Shown here piece after piece: positions 25,019 to 33,077 of a stretch of 53,463 bases of DNA. Below the pieces are notes generated by a model. That model made no database searches, was not told where the DNA came from, and saw only the letters and a list, made by a program, of their open reading frames with translations. Origin of the DNA: Calothrix sp. MO_167.B42. GTDB taxonomy: Bacteria > Cyanobacteriota > Cyanobacteriia > Cyanobacteriales > Nostocaceae. The stretch lies in the NCBI GenBank assembly GCA_030065255.1, contig JASJCX010000002.1, positions 1 to 53,463 of the forward strand, written 5' to 3'. Numbering within the stretch: position 1 is the stretch's first letter; every line of letters starts with the position of its first letter. The translations under genes and the position numbers were made by a program.

Positions 25019-25984
25019 ATGAGTCCCATTCAATTTTTACTCAGTAAATATATCAAGAAACCCAACAAGAAACCCAAAGATATTCGTGATGCTGGTTTTA
25101 CTATGACAGAGTTACTAGTAGCTAGCGTTATGGCGGTGCTAGTTATTACACCAATACTCGGATTTATGGTCAATCTGTTAAACACAGATTATCAAGAACA
25201 AGCCAAAGCAAATTCGGAACAGGAAATTCAATCAGCAATCGATTATATTGCCCGGGATCTAAAGCAGGCAATTTATATGTATGATGCAGCTGGGATAGAT
25301 GCAATCAAAGACGAACTACCTAGTCCGAATGCGACAGATAGGGTGCCCATACTTGTGTTTTGGAAGCGTGAGTTTCTTGAGGATGCACTCACTGCCGCTG
25401 ACAATAATGAAGATGATACTTTTGTCTACTCATTGGTTGCCTACTATTTGATTAAAGACAACAATGCAACATGGTCTAATGCTGCTCGCATTGCTAGATG
25501 GCAAATACGGGATGGGGTAATAGCTGACTCTGGCGGTGTTAACTGTACGGGGTATGATGACACATATGTTAGTGGTTACTGCCCTAGTCCTGGTTATGCT
25601 CCATTTAGCTTGGACGGGGTTGGGACTATAGAACAGAAGATGAATAATTGGACAAAATTAGCAGACGTTAATTATACCAATACTCCTGACGTTCTAACAG
25701 ACTACATTGACCAAACTACAACTACTAATGGAGCACCTGCTGAAGAAAATTGCGTGGATGGAACAAAAGTTACACCTGCAAGTTTCACTGGTAGAAATAC
25801 CACTGAAATGACCAGCTTTTATGCTTGCATTAATCGTGTTACTAACAGTGCCCAAGTCTTTTTACGTGGCAATGCCTTGGCTCGTGTGGAAAATAGTAAT
25901 ATCAATTATAGTAGTGACAAAAACAATTACTTCCCTGCTGTAAGTGTACGAGTAAAAGGGCGTGGCTCTTTATTTACGGAATAA
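25019..25984 (+). CDS. hpsC: hormogonium polysaccharide secretion pseudopilin HpsC
   Basis: 321 residues from the ATG at 25019; upstream in-frame sequence is only palindrome R5 and hairpin DNA, so the longer frame is not used. The prepilin site is DAG-FTMTELLVASVMAVLVI with Glu at +5. A conserved block NTDYQEQAKANSEQEIQSAI, then DYIARDLKQAIYMYDAAG follows, as in HpsC. The C-terminal half is polar with several cysteines. It is probably a minor pseudopilin in the same secretion machine as HpsA and HpsB. Confidence 0.83.
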   Translation: MSPIQFLLSKYIKKPNKKPKDIRDAGFTMTELLVASVMAVLVITPILGFMVNLLNTDYQEQAKANSEQEIQSAIDYIARDLKQAIYMYDAAGIDAIKDELPSPNATDRVPILVFWKREFLEDALTAADNNEDDTFVYSLVAYYLIKDNNATWSNAARIARWQIRDGVIADSGGVNCTGYDDTYVSGYCPSPGYAPFSLDGVGTIEQKMNNWTKLADVNYTNTPDVLTDYIDQTTTTNGAPAEENCVDGTKVTPASFTGRNTTEMTSFYACINRVTNSAQVFLRGNALARVENSNINYSSDKNNYFPAVSVRVKGRGSLFTE

Positions 25985-26192
25985 GTACTATATTATTTTC
26001 ATATTAGTTGAATTATCCTGAATAGGTTAATTTGTCAGCTGTGATAATCAATTTTTTTAGATTTTACGAAATCATATTTTAGACAAAAAGTGTGAAATAT
26101 AGTCTAAATAAGTATGAATTCAATTGATGACAAAAAATAACTTTAAATTCTAGTTTTCAATCATAACTTAACCAGATTAATAAAAAAATAAT

Positions 26193-26840
26193 ATGAATTA
26201 CCATATTTGGAAGCTAGTATCTCAAACCAGTAAACGAGATGATAGTCAACTTCTTTCATCTAACCCAAAAAACAGTGGTTTTACCTTGCTAGAAGCCCTG
26301 GTAGCAATATTCATGATCGGTATTTTATCAGCAATTGCAGCTCCGAGTTGGCTGGGTTTTATGAATAGACAGCGTTTAAACAAGGCCAATGAGATTGTTT
26401 TAGCCGCCATACAGGAAGCACAGCGAGAAGCGAAAAAAGAGAAACGTGACTACAGTGTCAGTGTGAGAACTAATAGCGGTGTCCCAGAAATTGCTGTTCA
26501 TCCTGGTTCTACACCAACTAACTGGCAAAATTTAACTGAAAAGTTGGACATCCAGTCAGGGGAAATTATAGTGGGTACAAATCTTACTAATACAAATACT
26601 GCTTCTACTAGTACTATTTCCGATAATTTAACTACTGCACAAACAATTACTTTTGATCATATGGGTACTTTACCCAATGCAAATTTTGGTACACCTCCAT
26701 CAGGTTCAACAAAAACACCTGGTTTAAGAATCGCAGTAACTGCAACGTCTGGGAACTTTAGGCGATGTGTGATTGTAGAGACTTTACTTGGCGGTACCAG
26801 AACTGCTAAAGATGCTGAATGTAATACCGTTCCTTTATGA
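26193..26840 (+). CDS. GspH/FimT-like pseudopilin (HpsD candidate)
   Basis: 215 residues. Prepilin site NSG-FTLLEALVAIFMIGILSA with Glu at +5 after Gly29, then APSWLGFMNRQRLNKANEIV and LAAIQEAQREAKKEKRDYSV, the GspH/FimT-like pattern of minor pseudopilins. In Nostoc the hps locus contains three small pseudopilin genes (hpsB-D); by position this would be the third, but I do not assign the symbol firmly. Two cysteines near the C-terminus (RRCVIVET, DAECNTV) may pair. A 208-bp spacer separates it from hpsC. Confidence 0.72.
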   Translation: MNYHIWKLVSQTSKRDDSQLLSSNPKNSGFTLLEALVAIFMIGILSAIAAPSWLGFMNRQRLNKANEIVLAAIQEAQREAKKEKRDYSVSVRTNSGVPEIAVHPGSTPTNWQNLTEKLDIQSGEIIVGTNLTNTNTASTSTISDNLTTAQTITFDHMGTLPNANFGTPPSGSTKTPGLRIAVTATSGNFRRCVIVETLLGGTRTAKDAECNTVPL

Positions 26841-26944
26841 AGATGCGCCAAATTTTCAACCTTGTCTTTAAGCTCAGTTTGGTTACTGAAGAAATGAAGG
26901 GCAGCCTCATACAGAATTAGTATAATTAATTGTTTTTGATTCAA

Positions 26945-27214
26945 TTATTCTACCGTAGCTAGGGTTGGAAAAAAATCCAGGTATTCGTGGGTAAATTCTG
27001 GAGTTAGCAACTCCAACATGAGTTTATTTTCGATCCAAAATTCCACTACATGGAACCCTCCGCGATCGCAAATTTTCACTAACCAACCCTCTTTCATACC
27101 AATTTCCTCAAGCTCTTCTATATTAGAATCAACGGAAATTGCAGCGTGAAAGGGGAAAAATTTGCTTGTTTGATGATTATTCTGAAACTTTACCGCTCGT
27201 AAAAATCTGGGCAT
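26945..27214 (-). CDS. small hypothetical protein beside TnpB
   Basis: 89 residues from the ATG at 27214 (a TTG at 27223 is an alternative). The sequence (MPRFLRAVKFQNNHQTSKFF ... WLVKICDRGGFHVVEFWIEN) has no domain I recognise; it is a soluble alpha/beta-type composition with no membrane segment. It starts 22 bp downstream of the TnpB stop on the same strand. The start overlaps a TCTACCAATATGTAGA hairpin that may belong to the right end of that element, so its promoter may come from the element. Confidence 0.5.
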   Translation of the reverse strand: MPRFLRAVKFQNNHQTSKFFPFHAAISVDSNIEELEEIGMKEGWLVKICDRGGFHVVEFWIENKLMLELLTPEFTHEYLDFFPTLATVE

Positions 27215-27236
27215 ATCTACCAATATGTAGACATAA

Positions 27237-28457
27237 CTAGACAGTTACGTTAGTAATCTGATTCCAAAGATTTAAGACTACAGGGATAAACGGCAATCCC
27301 TCTATTCCCTCAAAAGCATTGGGAATTACTTTTCTGGCAATATTTATACTGCCATTGGTATCAGCATTGATTAGTTTACCACTGGCTGTTTTATACAAAC
27401 CTCTTTTAGTACGTTTACCACTAAAACTATGTTGTTTACTATTAGGACTGTATTCAGGTAATTTATCACCATCTAAAGCACTAGCTTTGCTGGTATAACT
27501 TTCTTCAGTTATGATTATTTTAATCCCGACTAATTGTGCTTTATATGTCAGCAAACTAATTAGTTTGGTATGTGGTATTTGGGTAAATTGCTGATTGTTT
27601 TGTTTGCCTATATTAATATTTTGTTTCCAACTTTGATTTTTACCAATAACCAGAGTATAAATATCATTTTTACAGCACCAATCAACCACTCTACGGCTTG
27701 CTGTATGTAAGTAATTATTAACCCTATTGTCACGTTTGTAATTCAGTTGTTTTATCTGTCTCCAAGCCTGTATAGATTGCGCTTTAGCTAGTTGTTTATT
27801 GAAAAATTGATTGATACTTTTTAACGGTCTACCATTAACCAACAAAGGTTTTACACCTGGTCGATTTGAAGTTACAGCCATTAAATTATTTAACCCTAAA
27901 TCAATCCCAGCAATATAAATACACTCAAACGGCTCTATATCCTCCACACTGTAGACAACTTCAATTACATAACAATTGAGTTTGGGAACTATCCGAACCT
28001 GGTTAATATTTTTTGCTTGAGTGGGGAATTCTATATTACATTGAGAAAGTTTTATTCTCCTATTGTTTAAAGCAGTTTTTGATATAGCATCTGATGGGTA
28101 GATCACAATATTTCTACCATGTTCTTTGTGTTTGTATTTAGGGATTCTCGGTTTGCCTAAATATTTATCAGGATGTTTTGACCAGTCTTTTAATGCTGCT
28201 TTCCATCCTTTCCAAGTTGACGATATTCTTCTGACAATCTGTTTACTTACTTTGCTGGGCAAGTACCTATAAGCTTCTAAATTTTTTGTCTGATGATAAA
28301 TATCTATGGAATTGTAATATTTACCTGTTTCAAAAAAGTAATGACGCTGTAAATAGGTTGCTGCATTGTAAAGATGTTTGGATTGCAATGCTAGGTAGTC
28401 ACACTCTTTCCAAAATTTATGTTGTCTATTGATGATGTGTTTTTCTACTAATTGCAT
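27237..28457 (-). CDS. tnpB: TnpB-family protein, variant without zinc finger
   Basis: 406 residues. RuvC-I is GIDLGLNN (Asp186). The usual RuvC-II glutamate block is replaced by LVIGKNQSWKQNINIGKQNN (269-288). Then come TEESYTSKASALDGD with Glu318/Glu319 and RuvC-III LINADTNGSINIARK (Asp366). The CxxC zinc finger is absent. This matches the large TnpB branch with IGxNxxWKQ and TSKAS motifs, where the middle catalytic glutamate is thought to be moved. Whether it cuts DNA is uncertain. No tnpA is next to it. The gene ends near a TCTACCAATATGTAGA hairpin at 27214-27229, a candidate right end. Confidence 0.87.
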   Translation of the reverse strand: MQLVEKHIINRQHKFWKECDYLALQSKHLYNAATYLQRHYFFETGKYYNSIDIYHQTKNLEAYRYLPSKVSKQIVRRISSTWKGWKAALKDWSKHPDKYLGKPRIPKYKHKEHGRNIVIYPSDAISKTALNNRRIKLSQCNIEFPTQAKNINQVRIVPKLNCYVIEVVYSVEDIEPFECIYIAGIDLGLNNLMAVTSNRPGVKPLLVNGRPLKSINQFFNKQLAKAQSIQAWRQIKQLNYKRDNRVNNYLHTASRRVVDWCCKNDIYTLVIGKNQSWKQNINIGKQNNQQFTQIPHTKLISLLTYKAQLVGIKIIITEESYTSKASALDGDKLPEYSPNSKQHSFSGKRTKRGLYKTASGKLINADTNGSINIARKVIPNAFEGIEGLPFIPVVLNLWNQITNVTV

Positions 28458-28682
28458 TGTATCACCTTCGGTGACGCTACGCGAACGACCGCCAATGTAT
28501 TACACTCACACAGTACATGAGTTGTTTGCCAGATTGCAATTATGCCAATCAAAAATATTTATCACTCATACAAACGTAGATTTACCATGACTCGTACACA
28601 AAATTCTATACAATACAGTGGCTAGAACAGCAGTTTTAACAATAGAAAATTACCTGAAATAGCAAGAAGGCTTACACCTAAC

Positions 28683-29759
28683 TTATGCCCATGCAGAAGC
28701 TTGGGGTTTAGCAAAAATCATCCTTCCCGCAGAAGTTTGCAAAGCACTGGTAACTATCACTCGTAATTCACCACCCACATAGCCGCTACCTTCCTCCACC
28801 ACTACCATGGTGCCATCATCCAGGTAACCCACACCTTGGCTTGGTTCTTTTCCTTCTTTAATAATTTTTAAATCGATGTTGTCTCCTGGCAAATAACTCG
28901 GACGTACAGCATTGACTAAATCATTTACATTTAAAACCGGAACTTTCTGCACGCTAGCAACCTGGGATAAATTGTAATCGTTGGTGAGTAGTGTGGCGTT
29001 AATTTCCTGAGCAAATTTTACCAATTTAGCATCGACTGTGGGTATATCCTCGTAATCAACAGAGTTAATCAAAATGCGATCGCTATAGTTTTCTTGAATG
29101 CGGTTGAGAATTTCCAATCCCCGTCTACCCCGCACTCGTTTTTGATCTCTGCTAGCATCTGCTACTTGTTGCAACTCTTGTAAAATAAATTGCGGCAAAA
29201 TTATCTGTCCTTCCAAGAAACCAGTTTCTAAAAGGGTTTCAATGCGGCCATCAATAATGCAACTGGTATCTAAAACTTTAGTATTAGCTGGCTTTAAAGT
29301 CCCTTCCACAACCATGGTTTCCATAGTGTTGGGATTAATTAATCGCAGTAATCCCCGTCCGTGGCTATCTGCCAAATTCATGCCAGTATAAGCTAGAACT
29401 ATGCTACCCACAACTGCAACCAATGGCTTAATAAAGCCGAAATCCTCTGGAATCGGTAGCAAAAATAGTGGTGCTAGCATTAAATTAGAAATCAATAATC
29501 CGATGACTAAACCAATGGCACGGGTAAAAATTGTTTCTGGGCTCATTTCCCGGACTTGTATTTCCAAACGACGATATCCCGTTTGAAATCTGAGTCCCAC
29601 TGCACCACCAAGAATGGCAGCAAAGGCAGCCACAACTAAGCGTAATGCGTCTAAATTTGTCACCCTTTCTAAGGTACCATTTGGTAGCAGATCCGTACTG
29701 TAGAATCCTAACCCCGCAGCTGCTAGGACGAATGAGAAAATAATAATAGCGTCAAGCAT
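28683..29759 (-). CDS. PIN/TRAM domain membrane protein
   Basis: 358 residues. The first 130 contain about four membrane helices (IIIFSFVLAAAGLGFYSTD, LRLVVAAFAAILGGAVGL, AIGLVIGLLISNLMLAPLF, LVAVVGSIVLAYTGMNL). A PIN nuclease domain follows: VLDTSCIIDGRIETLLETGF, a central acidic helix, VDAKLVKFAQ and LLTNDYNLSQVA, which supply the acidic metal site. A C-terminal TRAM-like domain begins near GDNIDLKIIKEGKEPSQGVG. This is the conserved YacL-type protein of cyanobacteria and Firmicutes, probably an RNA-acting membrane-bound nuclease. No operon partner is evident. Confidence 0.88.
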   Translation of the reverse strand: MLDAIIIFSFVLAAAGLGFYSTDLLPNGTLERVTNLDALRLVVAAFAAILGGAVGLRFQTGYRRLEIQVREMSPETIFTRAIGLVIGLLISNLMLAPLFLLPIPEDFGFIKPLVAVVGSIVLAYTGMNLADSHGRGLLRLINPNTMETMVVEGTLKPANTKVLDTSCIIDGRIETLLETGFLEGQIILPQFILQELQQVADASRDQKRVRGRRGLEILNRIQENYSDRILINSVDYEDIPTVDAKLVKFAQEINATLLTNDYNLSQVASVQKVPVLNVNDLVNAVRPSYLPGDNIDLKIIKEGKEPSQGVGYLDDGTMVVVEEGSGYVGGELRVIVTSALQTSAGRMIFAKPQASAWA

Positions 29760-30014
29760 GATGGTGTTGTTTTCCTACAACTGTGTTTTTGAGTTTAAAT
29801 AAATGATTTTTATTTAATTATTAATACATACTTAAAGACATTTATAATCATATTATGAGATGGGGTTCACAACATTTGCAATCATTATAACCAAAGTGTT
29901 TTATGGTTTACACCTCCGAGTTGTGGTGTGGTCAAATAGAAACAAATCATTAAGTAATATCATGATTTTTATAGATATTAAAAGCACCAATAGTAATTTA
30001 ATGTTTGTAACAAA

Positions 30015-31196
30015 ATGGAACAAAATTTAGTGTTTACATCCGGAGTAGATGCTGCTTACATACATATTCCATTTTGCCGCAGACGCTGTTATTACTGTGA
30101 TTTTCCTATATTTGTAATTGGCGATCGCCTCCGGGGTGAAACATCAGGAACCATGCACCAATACTTAGAAAGTTTATGTCAAGAAATTACTAATGCACCT
30201 ATTAATGGTGAATGTTTAAACACAATTTTTTTTGGTGGTGGCACTCCTTCATTATTGTCAGTAGATCAATTACAGCAGATATTGGCAACTTTGGATCGAC
30301 GATTTGGGATTTGTCCTGGAGCAGAAATTTCCATGGAAATAGATCCAGGAACTTTCGATTTAGAACATCTGTTTGGCTATCGCCGTGCAGGGATAAATCG
30401 CATTAGTTTGGGAGTACAAGCATTTCAACCGGAATTATTGCAAGCTTGCGGACGCTCCCACAACCTTGCTGATATTTTTACAGCTGTGGAGATGATTCGC
30501 CAGGTAGGGGTTCCCGAATTTAGCATTGATTTAATTTCTGGTTTACCTCATCAAACTTTGGAGATATGGCAAAATTCCTTGGAGCAGGCTGTAGCCATAG
30601 CACCCACCCATATATCAATATATGATTTAACTATAGAACCTGGAACTGCCTTTGGTCGTTATTATCAACCAGGGGATCGACCTTTACCCAACGATGAAAC
30701 TACTGTAAGTATGTATCGCATGGCACAGCATATTTTGACTGGTGCTGGTTATGAACACTATGAAATTTCTAATTATGCCCGTTTGGGGCATCAGTGTCGC
30801 CATAATCGAGTTTACTGGCAAAATCGCCCTTATTACGGGTTTGGCATGGGTGCAGCCAGTTATGTGGGAGGTAAGCGGTTTACCCGTCCCCGTAAGACTC
30901 AAGAGTATTATCAATGGGTAAAAGATGGGTGTGCGATCAATTGTGAGGTGACACCAGGGGATGAGGTGTTATTAGATACTTTGATGTTGGGGTTACGGTT
31001 AGCAGAGGGTGTGAGTTTACAGATGTTACAAGAACAGTTTGGGGAGGAAAAAATTCAGCAAATTCAGAAAATTTTCCTACCTTATATTGAGAAGGGTTGG
31101 GTACAAATAGTAGGAGATAGTTTAAAGTTAAGCGATCCCGAAGGTTTTTTATTTTCTAATGTTATATTATCAGCATTGTTTAAAGAGTTTGATTGA
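30015..31196 (+). CDS. hemW: radical SAM heme chaperone HemW
   Basis: 393 residues. N-terminal radical SAM motif AYIHIPFCRRRCYYCDF gives CxxxCxxC for the 4Fe-4S cluster; the glycine-rich FFGGGTPSLL and SLGVQAFQPELLQACGR blocks are the coproporphyrinogen-oxidase-like signature. The N-terminal extension and the fourth cysteine of true HemN are absent, so the heme-chaperone assignment is preferred. The C-terminal HemW domain (DTLMLGLRLAEGVSLQML) is present. Confidence 0.9.
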   Translation: MEQNLVFTSGVDAAYIHIPFCRRRCYYCDFPIFVIGDRLRGETSGTMHQYLESLCQEITNAPINGECLNTIFFGGGTPSLLSVDQLQQILATLDRRFGICPGAEISMEIDPGTFDLEHLFGYRRAGINRISLGVQAFQPELLQACGRSHNLADIFTAVEMIRQVGVPEFSIDLISGLPHQTLEIWQNSLEQAVAIAPTHISIYDLTIEPGTAFGRYYQPGDRPLPNDETTVSMYRMAQHILTGAGYEHYEISNYARLGHQCRHNRVYWQNRPYYGFGMGAASYVGGKRFTRPRKTQEYYQWVKDGCAINCEVTPGDEVLLDTLMLGLRLAEGVSLQMLQEQFGEEKIQQIQKIFLPYIEKGWVQIVGDSLKLSDPEGFLFSNVILSALFKEFD

Positions 31197-31253
31197 AGCT
31201 CCTTAAACTATCCCTGTTCTACATTGAAATCCATAGTTTTTGCTGACTGCTAA

Positions 31254-32030
31254 CTACTCAATCGCTGATTCTGGAAGTCCTGTTAATTTTGCCGCCTGCT
31301 CTACACTCATTCCTTCTTGCAACAAATTACGTGCAGTTTGTAAGAGTTGTTGTTCCATCATATTTGCCCTTTGGCTTTCTTGCTCTGCCCTTTGACGTTC
31401 TTGCTGGGCAATCTCTTCAGCAGTTGGTAACAATTCTCCTGCTAAAGTTGCCCAGCGTAACCACGTAGCTTCAACGCCTTTATAGCTACCTTGCCAACGT
31501 TGCAAAGCTAATCCTAAAGACTGACTAGCTAATTGATTTTGGGAGTTGACTGGGATCTGTTGATAAATGCTATTATGCATAGAAAATCCAGCCCAATCAT
31601 CTGGATAAAAAGGGTCGTACCAGAAATATTCTGGCACGCGCATTTGATTCTGATAAATTAATTTTTTCTCATTCTTGTCTACTGTGGCGGTACTCTCAGA
31701 AAGTAACTCAATTACCACATCTGGTGCTTTCCCTTCTTCCCAGACAACCCAGCTTTTGCGCTCTCCTTGGGGAACTCCCAACACAACAAAAAAATCTGGT
31801 CCTTTAAAATCTTTGTTCTTAACCTGGGCCAAACTGTAGTAGACAAACATATTACCGCCTACATAACCATCTTCCCTTTGCCCTAACCATGGTTGTAAAG
31901 TATCTATGAGTAAATCCATTTGCATTTTATGGCGTTGGCTTTCCATGGTAGTACCATCATCATAGGGTAGTTCCTCCTGAGTCGGTGGTAAGGTGATATT
32001 CTCAGGTGCAGTTGTGGGGGTTTTTGTCAT
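31254..32030 (-). CDS. Uma2 family (DUF820) endonuclease-like protein
   Basis: 258 residues. The PD-(D/E)XK-like core shows GPDFFVVLGV, APDVVIELLSEST and KLIYQNQMRVPEYFWYDP. The C-terminus is a coiled region (AQQERQRAEQESQRANMMEQ) ending in a GMSVEQAAKLTGLPESAIE helix pair of the kind found on many cyanobacterial Uma2 proteins. It is divergently placed, 137 bp from the second Uma2 gene. The biological role is unknown. Confidence 0.83.
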   Translation of the reverse strand: MTKTPTTAPENITLPPTQEELPYDDGTTMESQRHKMQMDLLIDTLQPWLGQREDGYVGGNMFVYYSLAQVKNKDFKGPDFFVVLGVPQGERKSWVVWEEGKAPDVVIELLSESTATVDKNEKKLIYQNQMRVPEYFWYDPFYPDDWAGFSMHNSIYQQIPVNSQNQLASQSLGLALQRWQGSYKGVEATWLRWATLAGELLPTAEEIAQQERQRAEQESQRANMMEQQLLQTARNLLQEGMSVEQAAKLTGLPESAIE

Positions 32031-32167
32031 AGAAGTTTGGATGTGAGATTTTAGATTTTAAAATTGCTTCCATGAATGTAGCTTAATATTAATAGTACAA
32101 TTATATTACCAACATGGTCAGCGATCGCATTTTGCAAATATGTTCTGGGCAAATATAAATACGTATC

Positions 32168-32887
32168 ATGTTAGAGTACAACTTATCTAAATATTTACCT
32201 TCAGCAGATGAGCTTCCTGACTCCGATGAAACGCCTGTGGATAATGAGCTGCAAGAATTAATACCAGGGTTATTAAAGTCCATTTTGTTAATTCTTTGGG
32301 CCGAAAGGATGGACTGGTTATTTGCAATTGATATGGGTATATATTTAGACCCAGATGAGCCTCCCATTGTCCCAGATGCATTTCTCAGTTTGGGAGTAGA
32401 GCGAGTGTATGATGAAGAATTACGTCCCAGTTATGTGCTATGGGATGAAAATGTCGTTCCCATTTTAACCATAGAGATAGTCTCCCAAAATTACCGCAAA
32501 GAGTATACAAAAAAACTCGAAGACTACGCAGCAATGGGTGTACTTTATTATGTAATTTATTCTTCCCGTCGTCGTCGCAAACCACGGTTAGAAGTACACA
32601 AGTTAGTGAATGGAAAATATCAACTGCAATCAGGAAGTCCCGTTTGGTTACCAGAAATTGGTCTAGGAATTGGTTGTGAAAGAGGTAATTATAGTGGAGT
32701 GACGCGAGAATGGTTATATTGGTATGACGAAGCAGGTAAGCGTTATCCAACTCCCCAAGAACAAATTCAACAAGAAGCACAACGGGCTCAAACAGAAGCA
32801 CAACGGGCTCAAACAGAAGCACAACGCGCCCAATTGTTAGCAGAAAGATTACGGGAATTGGGTGTAGATCCTGACACTATTACCTAA
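32168..32887 (+). CDS. Uma2 family (DUF820) endonuclease-like protein
   Basis: 239 residues with the Uma2 core: DPDEPPIVPDAFLSLGVER, PILTIEIVSQNYRKEYTKKL and GVLYYVIYSS. The C-terminus is a Gln/Ala/Glu coiled coil encoded by a 21-bp DNA repeat (CAACGGGCTCAAACAGAAGCA) at about 32770-32830, giving QRAQTEA units. It has less N-terminal sequence in common with the divergent neighbour than expected for a recent duplication. Confidence 0.82.
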   Translation: MLEYNLSKYLPSADELPDSDETPVDNELQELIPGLLKSILLILWAERMDWLFAIDMGIYLDPDEPPIVPDAFLSLGVERVYDEELRPSYVLWDENVVPILTIEIVSQNYRKEYTKKLEDYAAMGVLYYVIYSSRRRRKPRLEVHKLVNGKYQLQSGSPVWLPEIGLGIGCERGNYSGVTREWLYWYDEAGKRYPTPQEQIQQEAQRAQTEAQRAQTEAQRAQLLAERLRELGVDPDTIT

Positions 32888-32926
32888 GTTTGAACCCAAG
32901 GGCATGGATAACTATTTATTACTTAC

Positions 32927-33022
32927 AGGACTTACCCAATTGTCACAATCGGTGGTTCGTGCGTGATGTTATAAGTCTTATTGCCAAGTTCAAATATTTT
33001 TCCACTGTCACGCACCCTACAC
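32927..33022. mobile_element. MITE-like element A, copy 3, reversed and truncated
   Basis: In reverse orientation, AGGACTTACCCAATTGTCAC through GTCACGCACCCTACACC; the distal end with its terminal repeat is missing. CTATTTATTACTTA occurs on both sides (32910-32924 and 33022-33036), either a flanking duplication or part of a local TTATTAC repeat. It preserves the empty target site of element B (junction TTATAACATCACGC when reversed). Confidence 0.78.
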
Positions 33023-33077
33023 CTATTTATTACTTATTACTTGTATAAACCACTAGCCATACAAAATTTCTTCCCCC

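Noticed and set aside
28540-28623. A 27-codon open frame between tnpB and the PIN/TRAM gene
   Set aside because: Too short, with no ribosome site or recognisable sequence.
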